DNA of 64,000 bases from Plumapathes pennacea (GCA_964036295.1 OZ038465.1:4471167-4535166), one strand, 5' to 3'; counted from the stretch's first letter, positions 1-13,860 are shown. A program made the numbers and translations. Notes: generated by a model not told the origin, from the sequence alone.

Positions 1-1014
1 CTACCCGAGAATAAAGTTCTGAAATAGTGAGGCGGGTAATTACAATATTAATTTCCCAAAATAGAATTGTCCAGCAGAAACTCTGCCCCCGCCAATGTCA
101 ATGTCAGAGAGCTCGGCAATATTGCCCCACTAGACGGCTTTTATGTTCAAAATTACCTCTTGTGTACATTGCTTTTTATACCATCGGAAAACATAACACT
201 ATACGGTGGAAAGTAAATTTGAGAACTGGTGTTTTAAGTTCTATAACTTAAACTAGTATTTGGGCGGAAATATCGGATGCAGGTTGGACTTTTTGAGTCC
301 GAAAAAAAAACTCGGCAATGATGTCTTTCATTTCTCGATCATCGTTACTAGAATCTCCAAGGCAACAACAGTTTTATTAAGATAAAATCTCTGAAGCAAA
401 TTATATAGTACCGGGCTCTTTGGGATTTGAGCGGAACTAAACAATACTTGGACTATGAACTAAATTTACTTAAGAAAGAACTCAGATTAATTTCTCTTCG
501 TAATGTTTGAAATTTTTGAATATGTACGTTTCACACGAGACTCACCGGCTGACAAAGCGAAAAAAATCCCTTTAAACACGATGCTCCCCCGGTGTGAGAC
601 AAATTGGAAAAAATTCACCCGAAATCTTCCAGCGTTAACACAAACTTTGTGGCACAGAAGATAAAGTTTTGAGAAGGACCAAATTAGAATTTGTCATTAT
701 TTTGCGAAAAGGTATTTTCTTTCTGATAGAAATACACAAATATGTCTTGGCAATATTATCACAATTTTTTTTTTTTTTTTTTTTTTTTTTGCTAGTCAGT
801 CTGACACAACCGGCAAAACCCCTCAACTTCAATAATATCATATAGTCTCTGAAATTGTAAATTTAATCTTATTATCGACATGGCTAGTGAACAAGATCTG
901 TTTCATCGGGTCGAGCTTTAAATCGCAAAAGCTGATAATCCTCATAAAGAATTAACGACAGAGGTAGCTCGGAATCTAAGAAGCGAGGGTATAACAAAAG
1001 GAACCACTCCTTAC
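1..1014 (-). other. Start of TRPC-type gene intron 1 (runs off window)
   Basis: On the minus strand this begins with a GTAAGG donor right after the TRPC first coding exon. I found no further TRPC exon down to base 1, so the intron or the next exon continues off the left edge. It contains a poly-T run near 767-790 and no other recognisable feature. Confidence 0.55.
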
Positions 1015-1875
1015 CTCTTTCTGTCGATACAGAATCGCACAATTGACCATTCCGAGATTATCAGTCGCAAAATCTTTCTCTGTTGGGTTTTCGACGGGGA
1101 AGTTTAAAAGTATCCTCTGCTCTTTTGCAGTTTTACACTCGTCTAAAAGCTTCACTGCAAATAGGCGACATTGGTGTGATAAAGCTAGGTAATCTTTCTC
1201 GAACTCGTCCTCGTTTCTCGACAAAGACTTCAGTTCCTGGCTAAGTTTAAACGCTGCCAAGAAAGGATCCCCACACGTAAGAGAAACCCACATAGGATCT
1301 GAGTAGGCGCGATAAATATCAAGGCGCTTTTGTGATTGTTTAAACTCATCTTCCAAACAAACTGAGCACTTGCAGAGAACATCGTGCGGTTTCTCGAGGC
1401 GAAACCCTCGTAACAGAAACAGCTTCAGTACGTCGTAGTTGCCTAAGTGTGCTGCTACAATGAGCGGTGGAAAATTAGTTGGCGGTTTGATAGGGCCGCC
1501 AGACTGGTTGTCATAAAATCCATCCAGGTTTATCAGCTCTAGGTAGTGATCGAGCAAAACCTCGATGGCATGGAGGTTGACTTCGCGCACAGCCTTCACC
1601 AAAGATTCCTCAAGCTTGTCGTCATGATTCGTCAGAAAGCCGTTCGCTTGCTGTGCCGTAATGCTACCGCTATCCTTCTGCAAACTTCGAAAACTTTGAC
1701 CACCGCCACTGGCCGCACGCGAAGCAGAAGCAGAACTCAAATCTGTCATTTGAATGCCATCAAAAAAATCATCTCTCCCGTCAAGAGAAAGAGTGCTTAG
1801 CCACATAGGTCTGACGAAACCTTCTTCGAGTTCTTCGGAGCCATCGCGCGCAAACGAACCTGCCTGAGACTCCAT
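1015..1875 (-). CDS. TRPC-type cation channel, first coding exon (partial gene)
   Basis: This is the N-terminal 287 codons of a canonical transient receptor potential (TRPC) channel, a plasma-membrane Ca2+/Na+-permeable channel usually gated downstream of phospholipase C. The ATG is at 1875-1873. Residues about 85-180 carry ankyrin-type repeats (for example PPLIVAAHLGNYDVLKLFLL). Residues about 190-260 match the TRP_2 domain (YRAYSDP, GDPFLAAFKLSQEL, LSHQCRLFAVKLLDE). The exon stops at a clean phase-0 GTAAGG donor after YRQKE, where vertebrate TRPC proteins continue into the linker helices before the membrane domain. Those later exons are not in the window, so subtype and transmembrane part cannot be judged. 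The first 80 residues are Ser/Gly-rich and not conserved. Family assignment is confident; the paralogue is unknown. Confidence 0.9.
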
Positions 1876-4398
1876 CTTGTTTTGAACTGAGTGACGTCAC
1901 GCGGGCAGGTGATGGATATGCATGTGGCACAATTCCCTTGGCATCATTTCGTTTTTATCAGACAAATTATGTGTCACATAGATTTTGTATTATTGCGCGG
2001 GTCGATTATATTCCACTGCGCATTAAGACGTTTGTGTTCGAGTGCCAATTTCTTTATGTTCACAGCTCTTTGTCGACGTTCGCTTCCGCCACGGTATTTT
2101 TGGTCATCTCATGTTCGTCATCACCACTTCGGTTTTGAGCTAACGGAAATATGTAATAATGAGATTTCACGATTAGTGCAACAAAGAGAGTGGCAGAGAG
2201 CTCTATTTGGGAGCACCGAAACGCAAATTAGTTTTATTCACAAAGGTTTGGTTTCCACTGCTTATTAAAAGCTCGAGCGGGCCAATTCATCAAAGAAATG
2301 CAAATTCTTGTGTGCAAATCCCAAATTGACATTTGCAAGATTTCACTTGAAGATTAAAAACGACCATGATTACATTTTGGGCCCAAAACCTGTCATTGTG
2401 CCGACACACACCAAATAAACATTCATCAAGCCAACTCCTAAACTATCTTCAGGTAGGCACTTGGCTTCACGCAATGTTCAATTACTGTCGTAACTAGAAA
2501 AGTGCATATTTTCCCACGAGTCAGATCCATATTTAGATAACTCTTAAAAATAGATAGATATGCCTTGTTGAAATTATGTTGTTCACAAAAAAAAAAAAAA
2601 AAAAAAAAGACAATTTTGCGCCACCAGAGTTCAGTGTTAATATATAAATATTCCTAATCTTAAATCAATTCCAGACGCTTCTGGGATTTTACCAACTTGC
2701 ATCGTTTGTCATCAGCCTAACTACGGGTTAGACCTTGTGGCTGCTGGCCATCATCTATTCTGATGTGCCTAAAGTAAGTACATTATTTTGAAATTTACTC
2801 CATTGGGCCAGGCGGGTTTCGTGCGTTTCTCTTTCAAAATATGAGCACTGAGCCGTATGTTTGAATGAGCTTTGCAAACGTTTGTATTTTTATTTTCGTA
2901 AAAGTTGGAGAATAAACACCCATTACTGAAGAACGCGTATCCGCAGTTCGGCACTAGCTAACATGAATTATAAATCAATTCATAAATTTTTCATTGTTAT
3001 GTTTTTGTGTTTTTGTTTTTCTAAAAAAGGAGTTAAAGCTGCTATAAGCTTTTGGTCAATTAATGCTGAGCCGATTCGAGCCGACAGGTCGAAAACGGGA
3101 GGTTCCCAAAGTATAGGTTTTCGAAAACAATGCGTTTTTACAGGAAATCAAATCAATTCATGTGGACGCGTGACTTCGAAAACAGGAACACTTATTCAGT
3201 TTCAAACGGATCGGCCCTAGTATTAGCGTGGACGATGCAGTAAGCGCGTTTCAAAATATTTTGCAGTTTTCAAAAACTTAAAAGTTCTGTTAAAATAGCC
3301 GGCTTTAAACGTATTTTTTACAGTTCTCGTTTTATAGGAATCTATTTTTAGCTAGCCATGTCAGACTGACTACTGGAGAATCAAAGAAATAGAATTTATT
3401 AAAGAAGGTATACCATTACAAATGACAAAACTGAATCGACTTTCTTGGACTAACTCAGTCGGTCACTAAAATCTACTTTAGACTGCACAGCTGGCACTTT
3501 TCTTTACAGGAAGCGCGTGCGCGAATGGAAAGGCGAGCCAAGAAGTCTCTATCTCGTACCAGACTTCGAGTCACGCGGACAACAAGGCGCGCGGACAAAT
3601 ACAAGGGCCTGTTGCGCAGGCTAAATCAGGTCTCTTAAAGATTTGTCCATCATTGCTTACATTTTTGCCAAAGGACGTCAAATATACAATATCCTCAAAG
3701 AGTATTAAACCTAAAACTAAAATATATAGCTCTTACTCTTAAACAAATTTACAACCGGTATTCACATATCAATTTATCAGAGTCTAGTTTCCATAATATT
3801 GTAGGCAATCGTAAAGGTACAGAGAAGTGAGAGACTTCGTACAAGCTACAATAAGCGATACTATGGGAGGTTATTGGACCATCTTGCGTCCTCGTCTTTC
3901 TTCGTTCTTATGTAGTGATTATGTTAGTAATGTACTAATACTGTGGCGAGTGTCGTTTTCATAACAAGATGTTCAACGCTGTATTGGATTAACACTGACG
4001 GCAAACCGCCCCGTCAAAACCACCCCAAAGTACGGCGTCTGACTTAAAAATGGGGTTAAGCACTGACTTTACCGATTACTTTAATTTAAAGCCTTGCTTG
4101 CTGTTGGTGTTTGATATAGCAAAGCGCGGCCTGCGACTTTTAAGTCAAGCTTGACACTCTAGCATTCTCTCGGAGCGAACAGAAGCAAATTAAACGTTTT
4201 TCTTTTCTTTTCTTTTCTTTTTTTAACATATTCAGCATAAAAAACTGGCAGGTCATTTGCTTGCGTTAGAGCTTGTCAGATTATAATGTCCCTTACACTT
4301 ATGTTGCAGTAAAATTACATTGTTCAGGGCAAGTCATTAGCGGACCAATCATCCTAAAGCTCCTATCGGAACCGCTTTGAGCACTCAGGCTCTATAAA

Positions 4399-4598
4399 CT
4401 CTTTCACTCCCAAGAGTGATCAACTTCAATTTTCTCTTTCAGTTTCTCGCCAGAAATATGTCATATAGTATGGAGAACTCGACTTTTGATACCATGCTCA
4501 GATGACAGCTGATTGAACCATCAATTCTTACTACATCATACATTTTCTTCTTAAAAGGTTGAGAGAATCTGCATTTTGAGCTTGGGAGTGAAAGGGTC
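4399..4598. mobile_element. Short inverted-repeat (MITE-like) element, copy 1
   Basis: About 200 bp, starting with CTTTCACTCCCAAGAGTGA and ending with CTTGGGAGTGAAAGGGT, which are inverted copies of each other. A second copy with the same ends and interior (AGAATCTGCATTTTGA near the right end) lies at 30260-30456. The interior is non-coding. Two copies in one window with matching ends support a dispersed non-autonomous DNA element. Confidence 0.75.
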
Positions 4599-4635
4599 AG
4601 CAATCGTCTACGATAATATGGGAAACAAAGTTCAG

Positions 4636-4641
4636 TTTATT
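4636..4641 (-). terminator. Candidate polyadenylation signal of the ETS gene
   Basis: AATAAA on the minus strand, about 87 bp past the ETS stop codon. It is the nearest canonical hexamer downstream of that gene. Motif match only. Confidence 0.4.
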
Positions 4642-4727
4642 CTTAATAGATAATAAGCAAACCGTCAGACGGATAAAAAAAACACACACACACACGTCAG
4701 TAGAAACAAAAACAGGTAACGTTATCT

Positions 4728-6584
4728 CTAGGCCTTCGCGTCAGCACAGGCATTTCTCGGCAAGCTCTTAACTTGGGTAATAACAGAGATAGACACAGGC
4801 TTCGCCACAACAACGCGCTGGCAACGGCAAGACCCGGACGTCATGTGATTCACACACTGACGTCCGATTGGCTCCTGGAGGACTTTGAAGTCAGGAACTG
4901 CCGTGGTTATGAAGCGGGAAGCAAGCGGCACAGGCCGAACAACACTCACTTCGTTCCTCTTACAGCGGCCTTGCCTCTCCCCAGTTCCCTGGTCGTTGCT
5001 CGAGGAGCATTTTTTGACAGGCGTGTAGTCATAGGGCAGTTCAACAAACTTGTACACTAACCGCTGACCAGTGACCTGTGGACAGCAAGCAATGATCATT
5101 AAAGATGACCCTCCAATGTTTATGCTAAAATTTGGAAATATGACGTGGCTAAGCGAGAAAATTGCTAACGACCAAAAGAGAAAAGAAATGCAACAGTAGT
5201 TTGTTCACTCACACCCGTGAACAAAAGGAAGCCACTTTGTAATGCAAACTATGTGGGCAGAATCAGAGTGCGAGGAATTACTATGCACTGTATTGGAACA
5301 TATTAACCAGAAATACGATACTCCCAGATGCTCCCTCGTCCCAGCACTCAAAGATATGAAATTCTCCCATATAAAATCCATACAGGTACATTATGTACCG
5401 CCTAGACTTTCAAGTATTTTATTCCGATATCGGGTGTAGATTTTGTCCTTTTGGTCCGGAATAGGGTATACATTTTGTTTGTTTAGGTGACGTATATGCA
5501 GTTGAAGATACTAGGGAATAAAATGGGTCCCAAATTAGGACCCACGTCTGAAATAGGGCACGAAAAATCGTATTTTTAGTCTACAAAAGGGAAAGGGCAG
5601 TTGAGAACCACGCAGTTGACACCCACCCCCCTCCCCCCTCCCCTGGAACTGTAGTTATAAAATGGCTCCTGTTAAATACTCCTTTAGTCGGTCCAGCTTT
5701 GTTTTGAGTTAACACCTGCTGGGCCTTAATCACTTGGTCATTGGGAATGAATCGATGTACAGAGTTATCAATTGCACAGTTGGTTATCGACAAATCGTCA
5801 ATTTCTGTGTTTCCACTCTCCCACGCTTTGTGTCTTTTATCAGAAATGCAATGCAAAATGAGCGGTAAACAGGATGAACTGTTTCCGGGGCTTCCATACA
5901 GAAGTATATCGTGTGTTGTTGTCGTTTTCTTCCATGCTGTTTGTACTGTTTGTACTACTAAAAATTAGGTGTGTCAAGTGAGGATAAGGAAAGCGAACTC
6001 AAGAACCTCCCAACGTCTCGATCTTTAATATTTTTCACTCTCGTGTTTATATATCCAAATTATACTTTAAATTCTGAAAACACGAACTCTGTGACTACTG
6101 TTATTGTGCTTGCGAGTTTCTTTACCTTCTTTATGATGTTCTTCTGATAGTAATACCTCAGAGCACGGCTCAACTTATCGTAGTTCATGCCTGGCCTTTG
6201 CTTCAGGGTTCCCCATCGCTTGGCGACCTCCTCTTGATTTCGCAACTTAAATTCTCCTTCGTCTCTCTTCGTCCACGTGATTAGCGACGAACAACTCTCA
6301 TCGGAGAGAAGTTCCAAGAGGAACTCCCAAAGATGAACTGCGCTCCGTGAACCAAACTGTGACCGCTCTGCAAATCGAACAACGAGCTGAGCTGAATATT
6401 TCGCAAAAAGGGCATCGGGCAGGATTTTGTACTTGGTGCCAAACAAACTAAAAAAGCCGTGTGCATCATTTTGTACGTTTTTCAGTTTGTAACAGACATC
6501 GCAGTGCTTAAAGTGTAGATTAAAATACTTTGCCGTATTTCCTTGATTGGCCAAACTTGTTTGGGCCAATCCAAAAGTTTTCAT
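4728..6584 (-). CDS. ETS-domain transcription factor, complete two-exon gene
   Basis: Coding exons are 6126-6584 and 4728-5075 (153 + 115 codons, phase 0; donor GTAAAG, acceptor CCACAG), giving a 268-residue protein. Residues about 82-163 are a full winged helix-turn-helix ETS domain, which binds GGAA/T core DNA. The opening [12 protein letters not shown] and the recognition helix [13 protein letters not shown], with conserved arginines R140 and R143, are visible. The intron interrupts the domain just after KNIIKK; the second exon restores it with [15 protein letters not shown] resembles the ELK group, while GQRLVYKF and [11 protein letters not shown] resemble ELF/ELK types, so subfamily is unsettled. 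No Pointed domain is evident in the 80 N-terminal residues, and the C-terminal tail is short and basic. The protein is short for the ELK and ELF groups. An unseen upstream exon is possible, but the ATG at 6584 opens the frame. Confidence 0.9.
5395..5580. repeat. Degenerate repeat with GTCTGAAATAGGG-type motif
   Basis: Inside the ETS intron. It contains GGTCCGGAATAGGGTAT and CGTCTGAAATAGGGCAC. Better-preserved tandem versions of this motif occur at 36300-36500. The shared motif suggests a dispersed repeat family; boundaries are approximate. Confidence 0.5.
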
Positions 6585-9500
6585 GGCTGCCCACTTTTAA
6601 TTCTTTTCCTCCGCAAAAGAAGCGGCAAACAAATCCAATCACCAAAATCCTCAAAAGACCGGACGCGTTGGACGCTTGACTTGAATACGGAGATTTTATT
6701 GGATGTTTTTATTATTGGAATTATGCGCACACGAAATCAGAGTTTATCGAGGCTTTTGGCGATCTGTTCTGAGCACCTCTAGCTTTTAGTACGTCAGCAT
6801 GTTTTGATAAAAATTAATATATAATCGACTTTCTTTTTGCGTTTCCGTAAAATAGCAAGTTACAATCCGCATTTCTTGTTTCAACTTCCCTTTTCTTTCC
6901 ATGTTTTTTCTGTTTCTATTTTTCTTTTCAAAGAAAAGTTACAAAATTCAACAACTACAGAATCACTGTTTTGCATCTAATGCACTGATTAAAAGATTTC
7001 GTTTGAATCAGCCCACTTCTTTTCTTTTGGCATCATTTGGGTTTGGCGATGTTTTTTCGAATAAGACATATTCACGTTTGGCAATGGAGATAAAAAATTT
7101 GGTAAGAATTTCTCAGAATTATGTGAACCAGCGAAGTTCCTTAGTTGAATTTCAGTGTTCTTGAGTCCACAAAAAAGAAAAAGAAAAAAAATAGTTTTTC
7201 ATCGATATATCTCAGGAACACTTTAGCTAATTTAACAGCCAAGAAATATTCTCGCAGAGGCATGGTTGTCAAAAATGTATAATGCAGCTGTTGTCTGTCA
7301 TGTTTTCTGTCTCTGGCGAAGTAAAACCACATGTAATAAATTCAGCAAAAAGACGTAATCAACACAAATGACTATCTGAATTCATTATGTCAGACAAAGG
7401 GCGCACTTTCGTTCGTATTTCTTTTTTAACTGTAGGAAAAGTGATTGAAAAGGGAAAAGACACTTAATCACCGTGTGTAGCACTCGGGGAAGTAGCAGAA
7501 GACATCCTTCAGTTGATGGTGGTCTTGGAGTATGCGCCGAAAACTACCCTAAAGGAAATTCACTTCTAGGCATATACCCGATTCATTAAACCCAATAAGG
7601 AATATCACACGAAGTGAGCCGGAAGACTTTTGGCCAGCGTAATGACTACGCAGGCTCGCCCACGCTGACAGCTGTAGTGACGATATTTCATGACGTCTGT
7701 GCCGCAATGGCTGAATAGAGTCTTTGGGGGGTGCTTTACGTGCGTTTGATCGCTTCCTTCCACGCCTACATACTTCCAAGTGTGTTGAACGTGCTCAACC
7801 ATTCGATCAGATTTATTCGAACAAGTTGGCTTGAAAATTGTCATCGGAAAAGGGCAATATACACAAGCAGACAGGCAGGATACCAGATGTTTTGTTTTGA
7901 ATGAAGCATTAGCTGTGGTTCACATCCGGTCACGTCCGAGGTAATTCGCTAAAAAGGTACTGGTTTAGACCATAATATGGAGAGGCTGCAATAACAGCAA
8001 GCTATTCGATATATTAAACTCAAGGTATAAGCACAATCGCCAAATGTTTAATATCTAAATGAAAATTATTATTACATTCATTCGCAGTGACTCGACGGCC
8101 GCTACCACGTGAACCTCAAGAGCCAACAGCAGCAGAAAGCAAATTGAAGAAGGTTGATTGCTTGTCGGATATTTAATCGTGGCCCCAAAAATATCTGTAA
8201 TAATGATAGCTGTCTTTGAGAAGCTTAGCTATACAGCTGAGTTTTGCTCTTTGTTAGTGGGTGTCTCCCAATCTAAGACAGACAGACTTTGAAAACTACA
8301 CTGTATGCTGATGAGTTTTCTAAGTCAACAATTCATTTTCGTTGGTGGTCGAGTTGGCGATATCAAAGCATATACCGTGTGGCATGAAACTTTCGCAGGA
8401 GTTAAATTTCGCGGAATGCTAATTTTTTGCGTTTCGCGGGAACAAAGTTTCGCGAATTTGGAATTCAGACCTTAATGTTGGGAACCCATTTTTTTTTTAC
8501 GGATCTCGGGCAAGCTCCTGTCGAAGGAGGTCGAAATATTGTTTGTAGTCAATTTGATTGAAATTCAGTAATCTAAAATCCCGCGAAAAGTTCATGGCGC
8601 ACGGTTTATAGGATTTAAAATATAAAGTAATTGAACTTTAAATCGGGCAATACCTGATGTTGTCGCCATATCATGTAGCTTGGGTCGCTCATTCAAGCTG
8701 TCGCATTTCTTTAAATAGACGTTTTTTGCAATGCTATTCGCCCACGCTTAATTTACGATGAAAAAACCACTCATGATATAGCATAAAGTAGGCCGAAAAT
8801 GATGAATTACTGCTAAATGACAGGCACGATAAAACTTTTTCTCACGCCAGTTTTGTCTTCTCGATATGATTGTCAACTGAGGGAAAGTATTATAGAGACA
8901 CACAGGCACGGGCACGAACAAGAGCAACTATTATTATTATTCAAATTGTGTCCGTACAAAGAAACGGCAACAGGTAAGCTCTGAGCGCGGGCTCATAATC
9001 CCTGTACAGGCATGCGCAAAGTTGTAAACGACTATTTATATGCTGAGCTGTTATCAAGCAAATTTGTTTTTGTCACTGACGCACTAATTGGTATTGCAAG
9101 ATGGTTCCTTGAATGGGAAATAAAAAGGTGTGAACACGCGGTTTAGTTTGGCGCGAGCCTGCATACGGACGCACAGCGAACATAACAAGTAACTACTGCG
9201 CGCGCTTGCCTCGCAAGACATACAACGAAATGCTTCAAATCTGCAGTTGTACAAATGTGTGCAAACAAATGTAGACACAAACAAACAGACTTCACTTAAG
9301 TGGCAAATAAAAGAAATAGAACTGACAGTGAACTAAGATATCGAAAGTTGAGGGAAAAAGAGGCAACTGGAGACTTACCAGACATTGTGAAGTTTGTGAA
9401 GACTCCTTCGCTTAATCAACAATCGTCGGCCTGTACGAAGAAAACATATTTTGAAACAAAATATGCAGAGGCAAGCGTGATTAATTCGTCGTTACTGTAG

Positions 9501-9643
9501 GCGATTTCCCATTTTGTCGTTGTATCAGTAGTTTGTTACATAAACTACAGAACGCTGACAACTTAAATGCAGTTTTCAATGATTGTCAAAAGTAACTTGT
9601 GCAGTCACTTTGGTTCTTTGGCTGTTGCTTCTGTTCTTTTGGG

Positions 9644-9854
9644 CTAAGGCCCCGTTTATACACTTAAAAACTACTTCGGATACCAAGTATCCGGATACAC
9701 ACAAAGTTCCAACCTTTGATTCCGGATTCGCTTTCTCTTTCGATTTACTAAAGATGACACCGGATTTACAAAAACTAGTGTAAACGCGTTTGAGAATCCG
9801 GAAAGAAATGCCTCAAATTCGGACAAATTGGCTCTAGTGTAAACGGAGCCTAAA
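9644..9854. mobile_element. MITE-like element with GGCCCCGTTTATACAC ends
   Basis: The left end reads CTAAGGCCCCGTTTATACAC. The right end reads GTGTAAACGGAGCCTAAAG, its imperfect inverted copy. The roughly 210-bp interior is non-coding. Ends of the GG-CCCGTTTACAC style are common in animal non-autonomous DNA transposons; superfamily not assigned. Confidence 0.6.
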
Positions 9855-9923
9855 GTATCCCCCAAATGTATCATGACTTCCCGCGTACTGTACACCGTCA
9901 TTACTTGGGAAATGTCGTTTTTT

Positions 9924-10050
9924 GGGCCCGTTCACACTTACTCTGCATTCTAGAGTTCAAAGCGATCTGAGATCGATCTGGGCTAAATGCAATCCCAGTC
10001 TGAGCAGATCTATCTAACTGAATTTTTCGACATGAGTGTGAACGCGCGCC
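9924..10050. mobile_element. Second MITE-like element with CGTTCACACT ends
   Basis: The left end is GGGCCCGTTCACACTTA and the right end is TGAGTGTGAACGCGCGCC, inverted copies with mismatches. The interior is about 95 bp and non-coding. It lies only about 70 bp from the 9644-9854 element, whose ends are of related style. Confidence 0.5.
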
Positions 10051-13000
10051 AATTGATCTCATTGGTACGTTGTTACCGGTTTCCAAAAATTACTAACTGA
10101 GAACTTGTATTGTATGACTATAGAGCCGAACAATTCTCATGCCCGGACTTTAGACGGTACTTTTCTTTCAACAGATCTTCGTTCAGGTCTTACCCTCCGG
10201 CATATAATGAAGCACTTCAATATATTAAATTATGCATTCAAACTGATCTCGATTCGATACTTGTAACACATGCAGAAGGAAAACGATTTGTGGACTAAGT
10301 ACCATGTACGTACGCCTCTCGTAATATTCTCAATATGCGGCCAGATAACCACTATCCTTTGGAAACTGCTATTCATGGAAAAAATCGCCTTGCGTGATAT
10401 TTGTACTGATCTAATGTCCGACGCACAGTATCTGCTACTTCTGCTGCTAAATTCAGCCGACGATTTATATGACACTTGCGGGTAGTTGGTCTGGCTGATC
10501 CACTCCTAGCATACTGCTGACATGCTTGACTGAACTATCTAGTTTTATAACAGTATTTCAAACTGTGCGAAAGAGAATTTTCGAGTTCATTACTTTTTTG
10601 ACTGACATTGTTCCAAAATCAAGTTCTCTCTTAATTTACATGACTGCTCGTCTAGACGAAATATCACTGAAGTATACAGCGGAGACATGCACCTGGTTAT
10701 TAAAACAATCCAACACGTTCTACTTTCCGTATAAAATTGTAGTTAGATCTGCTATCCTGATTATGAGCTAAGATCATCACCCGGACCCCGTAACTGCGCA
10801 CTGCCTCTTGCTGAAAGTTCCTTGCCCTCCCATGGGTTTTGCTTGGCACTGTGCTAACATTGGGTCCTTCATTCAGTAAGTACCACAAGCAAATTTGACT
10901 GAATATACTGTGTTACAAGGAAAGACAAGAAACAAGCTATCATATCCCCGAGCCTTACCTTTCGCCGCGTACTGACTTATCTTATCTCTTTAGTGAATGA
11001 GGTCAAGAATTAGGTCGGCATACATACGTTCCGAAAATATTTCCTGGCGAATGTATTCCTCGGAGCACAGTTTTAACCTGAGTACTATGGCGTCAAGAGC
11101 TTCAAATAAATTGTGACAGAACAGTAAACCGCAGCTGCTTTGTGATTGGTGCGAACACGGAAATAATACTTCTCTGCCAATCAGAACGCCCTAATGTTTC
11201 TAAATTAGGCGGCATGTTTCTTCCTCCTTCGTAAATATAACTGGCCAAAAAATACTTCCTTCCTTGCTGATCAGTTAGAAGACATAATACCACTTATGAT
11301 TTTGGTACTACCGACTAGCCATCCAAAACAAAATCATATCAAGGATCGCGTCAGATTGCTATTTAGTTGAATCCCGCTAGTTATGCATCAGAATCATTTA
11401 ATTAGTTTAAGCTCTTTGTCTTCCTGTTGTTTTCTTACTGAACCCGAAAAAACCTGTTTGTAAGATCAGAAACAGCCGAACACTGAAGTACAGCACGCAC
11501 ACAAGTAGAGTTTGACTGCTGGGCTTGGAACGTTACTTGTGCGGTAGAAAATGTAGGGAACGTTAGAAAACAACCCTTGAATACTGACAGCAAAGTAGTA
11601 CTACCACTTCTCTTCACTGGAATCCTGAATAGTTCGCAAACTTTCTCTTTCTGTATAAAAAGAAGTCAACTTTCCCTTTTTGAACAGCTTCCGGCAAAAT
11701 ATTGTGGCTGCACACAAAACAAACAAATATACCAGAATTTCCTAGAAACTTCACAGTCATATACTCGTGGCTATTTATGTTTTAATTCACAGAAACTACC
11801 ACTGATCTGCATAAGCCTTCGAGGAACTGAAATGCGCCACCGAGCTGACTTTTGTTTCCCCACAGGGAAAGGGCAAGAAAAAGAAGGGATTTTTTCCAAA
11901 TATAAACAATCTACATATTAATAAAAATGATCGCAGTATGTGAGTTTCGTTTTACTAAGGCCGTAATACTGGTTTCCATACTCAATTTATATTGCCTGAC
12001 ATCAAGACCACGTATTCTAAGTCACTTTCGTAGTGCAGCGCTTTGAGACAATTCTGAATTTAAAAAGCCAAAAGTAGAATTAATCCTGGTTTGTTACTGT
12101 TTGTCGGATCATTTTTCAGATTTTCATGATCAGATTTTCGACTTAATAGCCCTTTAGCTTGAAAGAGGTCAACATAATACACACGCCTTCAGACCTCAAG
12201 GAAAAGATTGAAGTCAAACACATTCATATTAGAAATGCCTGGAAATGATCCTCGCCGGTGTTGACGAGTGCCTTACCGTCTTTTTCAGTGTACATTTGTG
12301 ATTCTGTAGCCTTGCCCACGTGCAGAAGTTTAGAACAGCTAAACAACACTCCAGTTTTCTGTATTGTGTTCTTCCGGTTTGTCATTCCGTGACAAAGATG
12401 TTGCCCCATGCAGCTAGTGTGCCTTTTTCCGGAATAATAGAAGACGTTTGCTTAGACTGATGGATGGCCTTTGCATTAATAAAATCACGCTGCTGGATAA
12501 CTTTAGATTTTACACTGGTGCCGGAAAAAGCAAAACTTTCGGTCTGTACATGTGCCAGCGTCTAACTTTGGTCTATTACGTTTTATCTACTGTTTAACTG
12601 CATGCCTCTGACAGACGTTTGAGTTTGTGTCGAAGAACATTTTGTGTCCCTATTCTTAAGAGACAATGTTAATAGAAGAAAGCAAAGCGAGGCAATCAGT
12701 TTCAATCTTTGTCCCGGAAGTGATCCGACCAGCCACTGACCTGGCCATAGAGAACTGCAGCAAGAAACTGCAGGGATGATAACTGATCGCCGCCTTGATC
12801 GTAATAAGCTAGAAATATGTGTGGGATATTGACCCCAGTGTATTGAGAATCCATACAAGTTATAACCACGCTCTTTGGGCAAGTTCCGCCCGGAAAATAC
12901 GGCGGCTGAGTCATCAGTGCAAAAATCAATATGGTGCAGTGCTCTTTAACTGAAAATGCTAAGCTTGCAGGTAAGTCTTCGAAGCCATTTGAAGTGCGCT

Positions 13001-13860
13001 GAACTTTCTGACTTAGTTAAGTTCTAGATCCCATCGAGAAGCTGGAGCATTTCATGGTATTTCAATGCAGTAATCATTCTGTATGTATCAGCTCGGAGTC
13101 GATTCACGCTTTCGAGCGTGACTTGGATTAAAAACAACAGGCAGTTCTGTCGGTTTGTGCGAGTGACTCGCGTAGGTATAACTAGAACCTGATTAACATT
13201 CTTAGGCCTTACTCACCTCTCTGGCAGAATGTGTCTCCTGAGAGGTTCAAAAGTGAAACCGCTTTGCCAAGCAACGTGCTCTTCGATTCAAAACTCTCAG
13301 TAGAACTTCCTTGTTCGGGTCACGTGATTAGTTCATACGGAAGTCGTTATACTCACATAACGCAATCGAACTGATCAGTTTCCGGGTTTGTGTCAAAGAT
13401 ACTGCTTTGAATACGATTATTACGTTAGAGGTCGCTTTGGCAACCATTGGTGCGTACATAAAATCCGAAATAAAATATCTGATTGAACAAATGTTTCCTC
13501 GGATCGTCATATAAATTCGATCACTAACTGCTAATCGACTTGCAACTTTCGTACTGTGCATCATGTTTGGCGTCTCTTATTGGTAACCAGTGACATCGCA
13601 AATAGAAATAAGGATTGCGTACGTACAGACGATGTTTATAATTTCCTCAAAAGTAACCTCGACTGTTAATCAGTCGTATACCAACTATATGAAGGGATTA
13701 CAAAAGCCGTCAGAACGTCAACACCGCCGTGTGAATAAATCACTTTAATTTACTTGTCGGAAGAGTTTGACAAATTAATCCACACGTCGGTCCAATATTC
13801 CAGCTGTTCCAAAACAAAGAATACATTCTTTTGGATCTATTCCGGAATAGGAATAGGACT

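Larger units (their letters stand above)
1876..4727. other. Intergenic: TRPC upstream region and ETS downstream region
   Basis: No supported gene. It holds the TRPC 5' flank (from 1876), a poly-A run near 2587-2608, a TTTTC-rich stretch at about 4197-4220, a CA microsatellite near 4682-4696, and one copy of a short inverted-repeat element (4399-4598). ORFs such as 1891-2268 and 2963-3220 have no recognisable domain and look like chance frames. Confidence 0.5.

Noticed and set aside
9300..9500. 66-codon frame rich in Lys/Arg
   Set aside because: Starts at a GTG, has no recognisable domain and no exon partners; could be a decayed element but unsupported.
12702..12929. Minus-strand 75-codon frame with a protein-like composition
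   Set aside because: No family recognised, no neighbouring phase-compatible exons, overlaps another frame of similar length.
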